A stretch of 64,000 nt of DNA from Diplocarpon mali (taxonomy: Eukaryota > Ascomycota > Leotiomycetes > Helotiales > Drepanopezizaceae): contig JAENRP010000180.1 of NCBI GenBank assembly GCA_024741835.1, positions 25,436-89,435 on the forward strand. The letters are read 5' to 3'. Made by a program: the position numbers and the translations under genes. The notes below the pieces were generated by a model that worked only from the letters and a program-made list of their open reading frames with translations, was not told the origin of the DNA and did not search any database. Of the stretch, positions 1 through 11,446 are shown piece after piece. How positions within the stretch are numbered: position 1 is the stretch's first letter; each line of letters begins with the position of its first letter.

Positions 1-253
1 ACGCAAACACCTCGTTGCTCCCAGAGTAAGCATGTGGAGCTGCCGCTGGGACGTTGTTTATGGCGGGGCTGTGACTACTTGTGCCTGGAGTCGAGACTAT
101 TGGGTGTTTGGTGCTGTGCGGTTGTAAGAATTTATCTTGGGGAAGCCATTCTATGTCCCGTTTGAAGCTGCTGTGGCTATGCCTATGAAGAGGTAGATCG
201 TGAGAATGATGGAGACGGCGATATTTTGTCGCGTGGGTGAGTTGGTATGCCAT
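1..253 (-). CDS. Possible 5' exon of a divergent gene, truncated by window edge
   Basis: On the minus strand an ATG at 253 opens a frame that runs without a stop to the window edge (84 codons). The predicted start is MAYQLTHATKYRRLHH, rich in His, Ser and Arg, and no domain is recognised. It lies head to head with POL31 about 380 bp away, a normal arrangement for a fungal divergent promoter. An open frame of this length can arise by chance, so this is a tentative call. No splice site is needed inside the visible part. Confidence 0.3.
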   Translation of the reverse strand, partial: MAYQLTHATKYRRLHHSHDLPLHRHSHSSFKRDIEWLPQDKFLQPHSTKHPIVSTPGTSSHSPAINNVPAAAPHAYSGSNEVFA

Positions 254-630
254 TTTGGTTGTTGGTGGGTGTAGTTGTTATCTTGAGGCCTCGTTAAAGA
301 TAGGCGATTTGGCGGTCGATCTGAAGTTTGTCGATAATATGTGTCGATGAATCAAGAAGCTTGGCGATTTGAAGAGGAAAATCTTACAAAAAGATGCCGC
401 GGTGCTAGGACTGCGATACTCCAATCTACGGCTGAAGAAATGGCGCGTGGAATGCTGCGTTGACCCGGTGTTCGCTTCCTGTGTCTTTGTTTACAAAGAA
501 AAAGGGGCGATTATAGTCACGTGCATACCGACAGGGGTCCGCGTAAATTGAATTTGCAACCACGACGCGAGAACGCGTCAACTTTCCGAGCTCAGCAAAA
601 CCACAACACTTATCTATCTCAACAATAAAG
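254..630. promoter_or_regulatory. 5' region of POL31, probably a divergent promoter
   Basis: This is non-coding sequence between the tentative minus-strand ORF and the POL31 start. The stretch around 565-580 carries an ACGCGA-ACGCGT-like motif (cgacgcgagaacgcgtcaac). It resembles the MluI cell-cycle box (ACGCGT) known upstream of S-phase replication genes in yeasts, which would suit a polymerase delta subunit. Function is inferred from the motif only. Confidence 0.4.
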
Positions 631-2318
631 ATGGCCGTTGCAGTGATAGAAGGCAGCTTACTGCGCAGTCCCTCGTAAATGCCACTTTCCTCGACCTAAA
701 AACATTAATTGACTTCGGAATAGTGCACAACCCCATACACCCCTCTCGCGGGTCTCCTCAAGCTACAAACCACTCTCAACCTACGCACTGGAGAAGGAGA
801 AGCAGTACCAGCAGCAATACGGTGACATGTACTTTCTGCGTCTCACGAAGCTGAAACCAGCCGTGGAAGCCATCGCCGCGGATGCATGGGAAGGCTTCCA
901 GATTGCGGGAGAGGAGGTCGAGAGGACGGATAGGGTGCTGGATGTTAGGCAGGGGAAGCTCTGTTGGGTTGCGGGCACAATTTACATGGAGATGCCGTTG
1001 AAGCCGAATATTTTGGATGACATCTCGAAGGACGTGAGTACCGTGCTTGCTTGTAATTTTGGGGGATCAAGAGAGGTGCTGCTGATGGGTGTTGTTTAGC
1101 ACTGGATTTCTGCGCCGCCGCCTAGACAGAAATATCTTTCCCCGACTGGAGAGGATCTGATCATGCTGGAGGATGAATCTGGACGGCTGAGACTGGTGGG
1201 TGCGCCGCTGTCGAGCGAGATGCTAGTTACTGGGTGCATTGTCGCTGTCATGGGAACAGAGAATGCAAATGGCGATTTCGAGGTTGTGGATATCAAGGTG
1301 CCTGATCTTCCCCAACAGGCTGAGCGGTGGCATACTTCAGATTTGGCGCCAAAAAAGAAAAATGTGGAGGAAGACGGGGATATGGATCTGGACGTGATGA
1401 AACCAGCGGGCCAGAAGATAGCTATTGTCTCTGGCTTGGGTCTCTCGGGCCAGGATGCGGGCCACTCGCTTGAAATTGATCTTCTCGCGGAATATCTGTT
1501 AGGAGAATCTTTAGATCCTACAGCGCAAGAGAATGTCTCGCAGATCAGCCGACTGATTATTGCCGGTAACTCGATTGCACTGGATAATGAGGCTGTGTCT
1601 CATGACACCATTGGCAATACGAGAAAGACGCAGAAGAAATACGGATATGATAGTAGCGCCTACAACCCCGCACCTACACAGCATCTCGATGATTTCCTCG
1701 CCATGTTACTGCCTAGTATCCCGGTCACCCTGATACCAGGGCACTCGGATCCAGCAAATGTCAGTCTTCCTCAGCAGCCTATACACCCAGCCATGTTTCC
1801 CCAAGCACGCACGTACGGCGAAATACCACCATTGAAGGCCGGAGAGCCGGTACAGCCAGGTTGGTTTGACACCGTGACGAATCCATGGGATGGCGAGGTT
1901 GAAGGATGGAAAGTGCTGGGCACGGGCGGTCAGAATGTGGATGATGTTTTCAAGTACGTAGAGAGTGAGGATCGGCTGGGAATGCTGGAGGCGATGTGTA
2001 GATGGCGGTGCGTTGCGCCAACTGCGCCGGATACGCTGTGTAAGGCGCCTTTCCTATCTCATTTCACCACCTACGGTTTACTGACTTTAAACACTAGGGA
2101 GCTACCCGTTCCAAGACGACGACCCTTTTGTGATGAATGACTGCCCACACCTCTTCTTCATCGGCTCGCAGCCGAAATTCGATACCGCGGAAATCGAGGG
2201 CCCGGATGGCCAGAGGGTGAGGCTGATTGCTGTTCCGAAGTTTGCAGACACAGGCGAGCTAGTGCTGGTGGATTCGGAGACGCTGGAGGCGAGTGTTGTT
2301 AAGATAGATGTGGTATGA
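631..2318 (+). CDS. POL31: DNA polymerase delta small (B) subunit
   Basis: This is the second subunit of replicative DNA polymerase delta (POLD2/Pol31/Cdc1), which bridges the catalytic subunit and Pol32 in the nucleus. Exons are 631-674, 724-1033, 1100-2039 and 2098-2318, giving 504 aa. Introns of 49, 66 and 58 nt keep phase; the last one recreates the W in DTLW-SYPF. Family hallmarks are YGDMYFLRL near residue 45, an OB-fold part (RVLDVRQGKLCWVAGTIY, then KYLSPTGEDLIMLEDESGR), and the inactive phosphodiesterase domain with VTLIPGHSDPANVSLPQQPI and DCPHLFFIGSQPKFDT. The start at 631 is chosen because its 44-nt exon joins in phase to the conserved frame, which has a stop at 710 inside the intron. 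The family is certain; the exact N-terminus is less so. Confidence 0.95.
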
Positions 2319-4638
2319 GATAGTGCACCTTTTTTTTAAGGGTATAGCCTGTGAGTGTTTGGCCTTCCTTGTGATATTAATATCGAGCGTGATTTCGTGC
2401 TTAAGCTCTCTGGGGTTGAAGTGTATCTGCCTCTCAATGCGTTGCGCATCTGTGGATATAATCAGTACAACGGATCAGCCGTCGATCAAGGTGGATGGAA
2501 GTCATTCAAGGACTCGTAGTCATTACGGAATAATACTTTCACATCTCCTGATCGCATCAACTGCTACTGAGAATATATGAATCCTGCAACATCTCTATCC
2601 AACCTACAGCGATTCTGTGACCTCCTATAGCAAGGCTCGGAGTCATTCCTCCATTCCCACGGGACGAGACAAATGTATCCACCGCCTCCCTCACTTTTCT
2701 AAACAGATTAAATAAGCAATGCTCTGCAACCGGGAATTGGGGCATATTACAAGCCTGGGAAGTAACTTAAAGCCCCATTGCGAAAAGCTGCGAAGAGAAA
2801 GCGGAGAGACAGAAAGCAAGAGGGGCGAACGCAGGTATCACTAGCTAGCAGCAACAAATGTCTGGAGCGCGAATTTCCGTGGCTTGAAATGTTTATACAT
2901 GAGTATGTGAAGTGATCTGTGGTTTTGATTTGTGGTTCGTTGTTTCATGAGAGATGTGGGCGGTGAGTATTGATGTCTGCAAAGTAAAGTCCAAACAAAG
3001 ACCTTGGTAGAACGGGAAGACCAAACCCTTCAGCTTCTGCTACATAGATTATTAGATCCCACTCAGTAATCAGCAGGTCCTGCTAATCAGGAAAGACAGA
3101 AAACTCCGATAGAAAGACTTTGAATAGGACGTAAACAGCATACTATGGAAACTTGAAATGCAGCCATATTATTGTGGCAGAAGCACAGCTTGATATCAAA
3201 TTGCTCCTGAATAATAATAATAGCCTGATAGGTATCATATAAACAGCGTTAAAGGCAAGAAAGAGGCGATGAACGATGCCCGGATTGAACAGACGACCGC
3301 CTGGAATTCTCGTCCTAGAGCTGAAATCAGGAAGGCTAGCACTGCGCCAATCGCCCTTTTTTACAGAGATTGTACAGCAGAACTGTAGTCTAATTCTATG
3401 AGCATTGTAGTAGTTTCCGTGGCGAGGCCTTGGCTTTCTCTTGGGAATTGTGTTTGTGTTTACTGGAAGTCGGCCGGGTGTTCATGACAAGCAAGAACTC
3501 GCTTAGCAATTGACGACCCGCAGGCTGGAGGTGTATCTCGAGACTGGTGTAGTGAGTAGGAATGCTCAAGAGCTAGTATTCGTTGGTGGATGGGATTTTG
3601 TTTCAGGGTGGGCAGTTCAGCCAGAGTCAGATACGTCGTTTCGGATGGCGAGCCCTCGGAAAGAGCCCTCGCCAATTTGTTAACGTTGACTTCGGCCGCT
3701 GACTTCCATCTGGATTCCCATCCCCCTTGCCGCGTTTATTCTGAGTATTTTATTCTACCCAGGCCTGCTGTTGGTTACGAATAGTGTGGGGGCTTGTATT
3801 GATCCTAAGCCCTCTTCGATTTTGAATCTGCCTGGCCACCAGCATCTCGCCACACCAAGTCTGAAATATTCCGGTGATCGCTTCGCGTTAAAGATAACTC
3901 TGCACTGTTAAAGTTTTCCCGTCATGTTATTTTTGAAACTCCATAATATGTATGTATTGGTGCCATCTCAGAGCTGCCTACCAAAGAAAAGGTTAACAAG
4001 TGTATGTTTGGATGCTTGAACGCACACTCGTATGCAAATATGCACAATTTGAACGCTGTCCCTCGAACAATCTAAATCTAATTGTAGGTAAATTTGATAT
4101 TCCAGCCTATACCTAGGCGATATTTATAACGAAAAGTGAGGATCAGGTCCTATCGCGGGGGAGTCAGTTTTTGCAAGAAGCGCGTAGCCCTAAGTAGCAG
4201 CCATGTTGACGATCAGAGAAGCCACCGTAGACTCCAAGCAAAAATAGAGATCGGCCCTGAAGCCTCTCCCCCTATCTTTCCTCTCCAAAGCTAACTCCTG
4301 GTGGCTACCTTACGCGCTGGCCGTCCTAGCGAGTCTCTGGATCACCGAGTAAACCTCCCTCACAGAATGAGATATGGACTCAGCTACAACAGAACACCCG
4401 GTACTAAGTATACGGAGGAAGCAGGAAAAGAGGGCGGAAAATGAGGTGACATTAAAAGGGAAAGCCAAAGCATCATCCGAAAACATACAGAAAACAACAG
4501 TGGCATGGCGCGAATTGATTTGAGCTGAAGTTGAAGTCATCATGCATCAGGGCAGAACCATGCAGAAAAGTTCGCAGGCCCATCCCTAGTCTAGGATTTT
4601 CCAAATCTACGAACCACTATATCCCGCCCTTGGGACCT
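2319..4638. other. Intergenic, no gene recognised
   Basis: This 2.3-kb stretch lies between the 3' ends of POL31 and LSM5. Short ORFs occur on both strands (for example a 77-codon minus ORF at 4310-4543 and a 71-codon minus ORF at 3460-3675). None shows a recognisable domain or a phase-compatible chain of exons. The sequence is AT-rich around 3900-4130. Part of it must be 3' UTR of the flanking genes. A fast-evolving or non-coding gene cannot be excluded. Confidence 0.5.
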
Positions 4639-5146
4639 TCAACTCGTCACGGTAGGACCGTCGCCACCAGGTATTAGCTATTTCAAATTAGCAATCTGTC
4701 AAGGTATGGACTGAAGCATCGCGTACCATGCAGATGTTATTCCCGTTCAACAGGATCTTGGAGAGCTTGGTGTGGTTGCCAGAGTAGTCGCTACCCCTCA
4801 TTAGCACATCTCTCGTCATGCTTCGCTGGAAGCATACAATTCAGTCACATCAACCAGAACCATGTCTGCGTATAAGTCAGCAAAGGCTCTGGGTCGTCGA
4901 GAACTTGAAGCACTTACTGACGTAGTCATCAAAGCCAAGAAGAGTGCCGCTGAATTCTAGACCAGAATCAGCTGATTACACGAGTCCAAAAAAAGGACAT
5001 TGAGTACCCTTGTCACCCTTCATCACAACCCAGATCTTGGATCCCACGCACTTGTCGATCAACTCTGTGGTGGCTGTCAGTGAGATTCTTCTCCAAGGGA
5101 CAGGCGACTGATTGTACATACCGAGAGGTAATAATTGAGACGCCAT
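4639..5146 (-). CDS. LSM5: U6 snRNA-associated Sm-like protein LSm5
   Basis: LSm5 is a subunit of the Lsm2-8 (nuclear, U6 snRNP) and Lsm1-7 (cytoplasmic, mRNA decay) rings. It is assembled from six exons: 5122-5146, 5008-5064, 4918-4956, 4838-4865, 4727-4790 and 4639-4677. Introns of 57, 51, 52, 47 and 49 nt are all GT-AG and phase-consistent, giving 83 aa. The Sm1 motif is IWVVMKGDKEFSGTLLGFDD and the Sm2 motif is KILLNGNNICMLIPGGDGP. The start MASQLLPLELIDKCVGSKIW aligns with the normal LSm5 N-terminus, and the length is typical. The exons are so short that no single-frame ORF reveals the gene. It is divergent from the exonuclease gene to its right. Confidence 0.95.
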
Positions 5147-5824
5147 TCTGTGCTCGGTGGTAAAAAACGCAGCAGTATGCTAATGCCGGGTGTTGTTAGA
5201 CTCGTTCAAAATTCGATTGAGCGGGCGGATGCGAAGGTTCTCTGAGGATCTTGAAAAGGAAGGCCGCAAAGGCATCGCCAGGGCTAGTAGGATACAAGAT
5301 TGATTAATATTGGAGCACGTGAGAACAGCTCACGTCGGGAAACGGAGGAGAAGCTTACCAGTAACTCTAGTAAGACCCAGTAGTCAAGGTGAATAGCCGC
5401 TCCAACTCTTGCTTAGTATCTTATTCAGTTCTCGTCGTTCCTGATTCCGCGCGTGCGATGAAGGTCCCGTGATTCATAGTTTCTCAATCGTAGAGGCCCA
5501 TGCCCAACGCCTAGCCCACGCGCGCTTGGACTGTCCATTAATCACGTCGCGTCTGCCAATCCTCGCGCAGATTAGCATTCCCACCAACTCCCAAAATCTA
5601 CCGTCATGCCCCTGGGGAATCATGGGGAGTTATCGCTGGGAAAAGCCCTTCGACGACCGATCATGACAACCGTGAAAGAACCAGAGCAACAGGGATCTTT
5701 TACGACAGATACCATGCGGACGATAGCCACCAAGATGACGGGAGGACGAGGGCCGTATGTCATACTCTTATCGCATTTCAGCAACGAGTATCTGCGGACG
5801 TCTCAATAGGAAAATAGTTAAGTA
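5147..5824. promoter_or_regulatory. Divergent promoter region, LSM5 and exonuclease gene
   Basis: This is the intergenic region between two head-to-head genes. A plus-strand frame starting at ATG 5606 ends in a GTATGT donor at 5755 that is phase-compatible with an acceptor ending at 5847. Part of this stretch may therefore be a 5' coding exon or a 5' UTR exon of the exonuclease gene rather than promoter. Confidence 0.4.
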
Positions 5825-7318
5825 ATGGCTGATTGTTTGTCTGGCAGGTCCATAACTGCTCGCTCCACCATCGCCCCCTCGCCGCAAATGCGGACCCGGG
5901 TCTGGAATCCTCACAATGGCATACTCTTCAGCGGGCCATGGAGCCCGAATAATGGCATCGCTTTTGGGCCAGCGGCTGGGACGCCGAGGTCGACGAGCAC
6001 ATCTACGGTGGAACTGACGAGGCAGGAACACCTGTTGCATTCGAGTGCAGATCATAACCATATTATGGCGTCTGCGATTGCAACTGGACTGGACTTGAGC
6101 TCAAGTTTTCAGCCGACACTTGCCTCGGGATTTCCATCTAGGACAGGCTCAATCGTTACAGCAGCGGCAGAGTCGAAAGAGATAGCCGCACTGTCTACGA
6201 CGACTACAGAAGTCCTACTAGAGCCAGAGCCAGAGCCAGAAGATCCAGCACAGAACGAGCTCCCCGAGACCACAACATCATTCAAAATGACAGAGGAGCT
6301 ATTTCGCAGAGCCAAGAACGCCGAGCCGGGCTCGAGAGAAGCATACTGGTCACACACACTATACAGAGGGCCTGTCCTGAACGGCAAACCCCAAAAGACT
6401 ACAGTACACTACTGTAAATCGATCCACACCACAGAACAAGTCTTGAAGACTTATTTTAAAAACGTAAAAGTCCTAGGCTTCGACATCGAATGGAAGGAGA
6501 ACGCTCTGCGCCACCACGGCGCCAAGAACAACGTCTCGCTCATCCAGATAGCAAGCGAAGACCGCATTGCCCTTTTTCACATCGCTCTCTACCCTGGGGG
6601 AGACGTGGTATCCCCCACATTCAAGAAAATCATGGAAGACCCCGCCATAACCAAGGTTGGCGTCTCAATAAAAGCAGACTGCACGCGCCTGCGGAATTTC
6701 ATGTCTATCGAATCGCAGGGTATCTTCGAGCTCTCGCACCTCTACAAATTGGTGAAGTACTCCACGAGCAGAGAATTGCCGCTCATCAACAAGAAGCTCG
6801 TGAACCTCGCGCGCCAGACACAAGAGCACCTGCACCTGCCGATGTACAAGGGCGACGTGCGCATGAGTGATTGGAGCCGGTCGTTGAATCTGGAGCAGAT
6901 CACGTACGCCGCGAGTGATTCGTACGCGGGGCTGCAGCTTTTTTACACACTGGAAATGAAGAGGAAGAAGCTTCGGCCGACGCCACCAAGACCGTGGCAC
7001 GCGGAGCTGGGGCTGCCGATCCGGGTAGCAGAGGGCGTGGTGATTGAGAGTGGCGAAGACGATGGGGAGGAGAAAGAGTTTACGCCTGAGGGCAGTTTTC
7101 TGAAGGCATCGAAGGAAGCCGATATAGACCCCGAGAATATCAAGCTGGAGGATACGAAAGGCGGTGATGAAGCGGTCGCTGCTGGAGAGGGAGGCGAGCG
7201 CCCGCTCTTTGGATTCAATCCGAAGGAAACGGAGTTCAGTATTGCAGCTCCTCTATCGGCAGAGTACGAAGATCGCCCACCTTCCGCTCCATCGTACCCT
7301 GAGCTGCGGACTGATTAA
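5825..7318 (+). CDS. DEDDy 3'-5' exonuclease (WRN/RNase D-like domain)
   Basis: The product is a predicted 3'-5' exonuclease of the DnaQ-like DEDD superfamily, related to the Werner exonuclease domain. All catalytic motifs are visible: ExoI FDIEW (D and E), ExoII VSIKADCTRL (D), and ExoIII YAASDSYAGLQLF (Y...D, the DEDDy type). The domain spans roughly residues 185-375. The N-terminal ~150 residues are low complexity (Ser/Thr, a Glu-Pro run) and the C-terminus is acidic. The N-terminus is uncertain. ATG 5825 opens the frame and ATG 6065 is an alternative. A spliced upstream exon 5606-5754 joined at 5848 (93-nt GTATGT...CAG intron, phase-compatible) would give 539 aa. The substrate (DNA or RNA) cannot be told from sequence. 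Confidence 0.85.
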   Translation: MADCLSGRSITARSTIAPSPQMRTRVWNPHNGILFSGPWSPNNGIAFGPAAGTPRSTSTSTVELTRQEHLLHSSADHNHIMASAIATGLDLSSSFQPTLASGFPSRTGSIVTAAAESKEIAALSTTTTEVLLEPEPEPEDPAQNELPETTTSFKMTEELFRRAKNAEPGSREAYWSHTLYRGPVLNGKPQKTTVHYCKSIHTTEQVLKTYFKNVKVLGFDIEWKENALRHHGAKNNVSLIQIASEDRIALFHIALYPGGDVVSPTFKKIMEDPAITKVGVSIKADCTRLRNFMSIESQGIFELSHLYKLVKYSTSRELPLINKKLVNLARQTQEHLHLPMYKGDVRMSDWSRSLNLEQITYAASDSYAGLQLFYTLEMKRKKLRPTPPRPWHAELGLPIRVAEGVVIESGEDDGEEKEFTPEGSFLKASKEADIDPENIKLEDTKGGDEAVAAGEGGERPLFGFNPKETEFSIAAPLSAEYEDRPPSAPSYPELRTD

Positions 7319-7822
7319 GCGCGTCTCGCAATTTATTTAATCGCTGGTGAAAGTAACGATTATGAGCACGGCCGATAGGTTCGGAAGCATACCCCCAAGA
7401 CACTATTTTTCAAGCTAAGCTGCTGTGTAATGTGCATAGGGAGAGGTTTGGCTCTGGACGAATTTTTAGAATATGGTAGGCTAGCTGCAGGTTTAATGCT
7501 CTGAGAGGTTAGGATCATCACCTGAAAACTGTATATATGGGCGTTTCAGATGAGAGACGATTGACGATTTACAACGCATTGGATCAGTCATTAACAGCAC
7601 AAAGCATTCCGTCACAAGCGCGAACGTCAAGGCAAACGAATTTCAACAACGCTAGGCTATCTTATCTGCTGTAGCAAGAGCGCCTGGGGACTCTCAACCC
7701 AATTTTAAGAAACATACTCTCTATTCTAGGAGCAAAGAAAATAAAAGCAGCAAACGCAGTCTACCACCACAAATACCAGCAGTTTCCCAGCAACATACCC
7801 ACAGATCCTGTACATCCCGGAT
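7319..7822. other. Convergent intergenic / 3' UTRs
   Basis: This is the shared 3' region of the exonuclease gene and the ornithine decarboxylase gene, which converge. It is AT-rich, with no supported ORF or repeat. Confidence 0.5.
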
Positions 7823-9212
7823 CTAGTTCATGCTTAGCAATGCTCTTGCGCCAGGTTCGCTCGCAACGTAGATAACCTCGTGCGCATCGCTGAAGCCATT
7901 GAATCTCGTCGCAGAGCACTTGGTGTAAGCACCCATCTCCTCAAAGTAAAGCCAGTCGCCGGCATCCAGCGTGTGGCTGAAGCGTATGCTCTCTGAGATG
8001 CGATCGATGCCATCGCAAGTCGGACCCCAGATCGAGTACTCAATGCCATCGGTGCAAACCTGGGCCGCCACATGATTGAAGTAGGTGCGGTCGCCGGTGC
8101 GCAGAACCTGGGCGACGGGGTTCTGGTGATCGAACATGATAGAGGAAAAGTTGCCATAGAGGCCGTCATTGAGGTAGAGCATGTAACTGTTCTGACCGCT
8201 GATGGGCTCCTCGATGGTGCGCCGGGCGATGATATGGCAGGCGAGAGTGAAAGCAGAGGAGACGTAGTAACGGCCCGGCTCCCCGATAACGGAGATGTGG
8301 CTGGGCATATACTCATCGAGGGCTGAGCAGAGAACGCTGGCCATGGCCTCGAACGTCTCGCTTACAAAGCCGCCGCCGATGTCTAGGGTGTGCAGGGAGA
8401 ATCCATGAGAGGCGGCTTGGTCAAAGACGATGCGGGCGTCTTGCACAGCTCTCATGTAGGCGAGTGGGTCAGATGCACCTGAGCCGACGTGGAAGCTGAC
8501 CCCGACGACATTGAGGCCAAGCTCCTTTGCAAGAGCCAAGAGTCTATAGGTTGTGTCCATGGCGGCTCCGTACTTGAGGCTCAAGCGGCACAAACTGGAG
8601 GAGTCGTCGGTGGAGATGCGCAGAAAGAGCTCAGCTCCTGGGTAGAGCTTCTTGACCTTATGGAGCTCGTCGGCATTATCAAAGATCATCTGTTTAACAT
8701 TGTGCTTGGCAGCATAGCGGACATAGGAGTTGGTCTTGCATGGCTGGGCGTAGATGATACGGCTCGGATCAACGTCAGCCTTGAGGACTTGCTCAATCTC
8801 AGCCTTGGAAGCACAGTCGAACCCAGTCCCAAGAGCAGCCAGGAGTTGAATGACACGATTGTCAGGGTTGCATTTGACCGCTGCAAGATTAGCTTTGATG
8901 CATCAGATGCACGAGGTGTAGTCACTCACCATAGAACGGCTTGACTCGGGGCAAATTCAACTTCCAGCGCATATGCTGCCTGTAGACCTCACCGAGATCA
9001 GCTACGAAGAAAGCATCTTCGTCGCCGGGCTCGCAGACATCGTGATCCACATTATCGATTCTCTCCTTCAGAGCTTTCCCAATGAGTTTCTTCGGATTGT
9101 TTGCGCCATGGTTGTTTTCTTCAACGTGAGAACTCTTGACGTTCTGGAAGTACGGATTGGTATCCGTAGTAGCGAGGTTAGTTTCAAAGGCTTCGATGGC
9201 AGAAGGTGGCAT
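7823..9212 (-). CDS. SPE1: Ornithine decarboxylase
   Basis: A cytosolic PLP enzyme converting ornithine to putrescine, the first committed step of polyamine synthesis. Exons are 8930-9212 and 7823-8880 (49-nt intron), giving 446 aa, the normal fungal length. The join creates RVKPFYAVKCNPDN with the PLP-binding Lys near residue 97. Also visible are the fold III signature TLDIGGGF, the phosphate-binding GEPGRYYV, and WGPTCDGIDR with the active-site Cys contributed across the dimer. The C-terminus is short (PGARALLSMN). ATG 9212 is the first Met after an in-frame stop upstream. In eukaryotes this enzyme is usually controlled by antizyme-directed degradation and by long leaders; the upstream region here has room for a long leader. 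Confidence 0.96.
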
Positions 9213-11446
9213 ATCCTCGAAGAAGGTCGAGGAGAATTTGTAGTTTTCGGCTGAGCGAGTTGGCTGTAATAACTTGTGCTTGGAAGCTGAATTGGCAGAT
9301 ATCTTGAAGTTGTATTAAGGAGGTCTGTATCGGTCAGATCCGGAATTGATCTGACGAGGTCGGCTTGACTCTTCCTCGACGAGAGGAAGGCCCTCTAAAC
9401 CCGTCCTATGCGGCAGCTGAGAAGTCGGGGACGGTACAGGGGTATTGTACGACAAGTCGAACAAGAACTGTTCAAGATGCCTATTAGAGTGCAGCAGAAG
9501 GAGGGGGCAAAGTGTTGATGATGTGCCGGTTGGGTCGTAGAGAGTAATCTTGATCAGAGACCAGAGTTGCGGCTGCTGGAGCCGTGATGTAGAGGGGCCT
9601 TTGAATCAACCAAAGGCAGTCGAGGTGAGGGTTTTATGCTGGATCGACAAAGTCTGAGAAAATAAGCTGTTAGAGCAGCTATTCACGAAATGACACCAGC
9701 AATTGTCTGATAAACAGAGGTAGCTGCCCGGCTGGACTCACGGTCGACGACGTGAGTCGCCGCTTTTTGGGGGGGAGCGGAGGAGAGCGAAGGCCAGAAT
9801 TGAACATACCTGATCCGAGGATTTTATGCCGCCTTGCCGAGTGGACAAGCCAGTTACGGTGGTGAGCTGTGAGCGACTGTTTTGGTCCTATGTAAGACCG
9901 AAATAGAGTAGGATGGAGTTTTTTCAATGTGGTCGTCGCAGCGTGGTCGGGCGAAAGAGTCGGTCTGATCATGGAGGGGCTGGTTTATTTCCTGGTGGTG
10001 GATAGCGCTAGTGTGTGGGTTGAGCCGCGATGTCCACCCCCTGCAAGCTGTCGCCAAAAATCACGCAAACCGGTCAGAGCCCACCATGGCAACTCACGGT
10101 GACAGATTTGATCATGAGAGGCATCCGGCATCAGATTGTGAAGGTAAAGTCCGAATATTTCTTGATCTGTGAGTGTTATCTATTCACAGCAGCATTCATG
10201 CGGTTCCCCCGTATGTATCTGGATCTTTAGGTAACCTGACGTTTGCTGAAGCATGACGCAATGGCTGTGTCTTCGGCTCCGAGGACTCGCAGGGGTAGGT
10301 AGTACTGTAGAAGACAAGTACATATACGAAGTATCTGAGGCTCAACAAGCGAGAGCTAAGCACACATTAGTAGGGGGAATGGAGACAGTAAACACAGCCA
10401 GAGTTGCAGATTGGGAGTGTTCATGAAGTCTCTTTTGACCCAATTGCATAGCTTGAAGGGATAAACACCACAAAAGAGCCTAGGTACACAAGCTCGAAAT
10501 GACCTCCGCACACTCTCCTCAGGAGCATAGCCTCCGTCTATCGCTGAGCCTCTCCAAGAACCTCATGTCCTCACATCTTTAGTCCGCCACCCCACAGCTC
10601 CAGGACAGCAGCTCTGAAATAAGACGGAAGATACGAAAAAGGCCAGAAACGCACGACCCAAGGCCTGGTTACTGGACATTGTTTTCGCGGTTTTGCTCTT
10701 GCGCTAGCCCGTGGGCATGACGTGTGATCTGCCAGCCATTGAAGGGGGCTGGAGACGTGGTAATCTGTTCGTAGCGCGTTGTCTCCTCTCGTCACGGTGC
10801 GACGGCTGATCGGTGAGGTAGATGGGGGAGGTTTTTTGGAGGGCAGAGGGGGAGGGGAGAGATCTAACCTGAAGGAAAAGAGGTATCTCTAGCTGCCGGA
10901 CCGCAGCCGAAGAATTGGAAACGGACCGCTGCGGCAGACGAGATGCTCGAGGGTGTACATCGTCGACTTGGTACGCGACAAGCAAGCCGAGAAACCGGTA
11001 TAGAGATTGGACGCCGTGACCCACTGATCCTTGAATGTCACTGGAAGGTCCCCAGCAGCGACAGCAGCGTCGATGCGAAAGTCTCCCTTCCACGTACCTT
11101 TCAAAATACGCTTTTTATGACAAACGAGATGAGAAACTTAAGCTCTTCGACTTTATGATCTTGACACTATTCTCAGTGAATCGTAATGCTTAAACAGAAC
11201 AGCAAGCCGGCAGCTAGCTCGTGTAACATAAAAGTCTATGAATGCCATGCTAGAACACTGTCAAACACCAACACGATTGATAAACCAGTTGCCACTTGAG
11301 CTGAAAGCCATGCTGCGTCGCATCAAATCAAATCCCTCAACGAAAATTCGCTCACTTGAGTCGAACACTATTCTTCCAAGACACCCAACTAGGGAGCGGA
11401 ATTCAATATTATACAGATACATACATACATATACAAGTATATACAA
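9213..11446. other. Intergenic, likely includes a long ODC leader; no other gene recognised
   Basis: This 2.2-kb stretch lies between ornithine decarboxylase and CYM1, both on the minus strand. A minus ORF with a real ATG at 9972 (97 codons, ending 9679) would be an upstream ORF if the ODC leader reaches that far. Overlapping minus ORFs at 10704-11093 and 10889-11104 have fairly GC-rich third positions, but no domain or exon chain was found. The end nearest CYM1 (11105-11446) is AT-rich and probably 3' UTR. Confidence 0.45.

Noticed and set aside
10704..11104. Overlapping minus-strand ORFs of 129 and 71 codons as genes
   Set aside because: No domain, no ATG start for the better frame and no splice-compatible upstream exon. 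Openness is explained by GC content.
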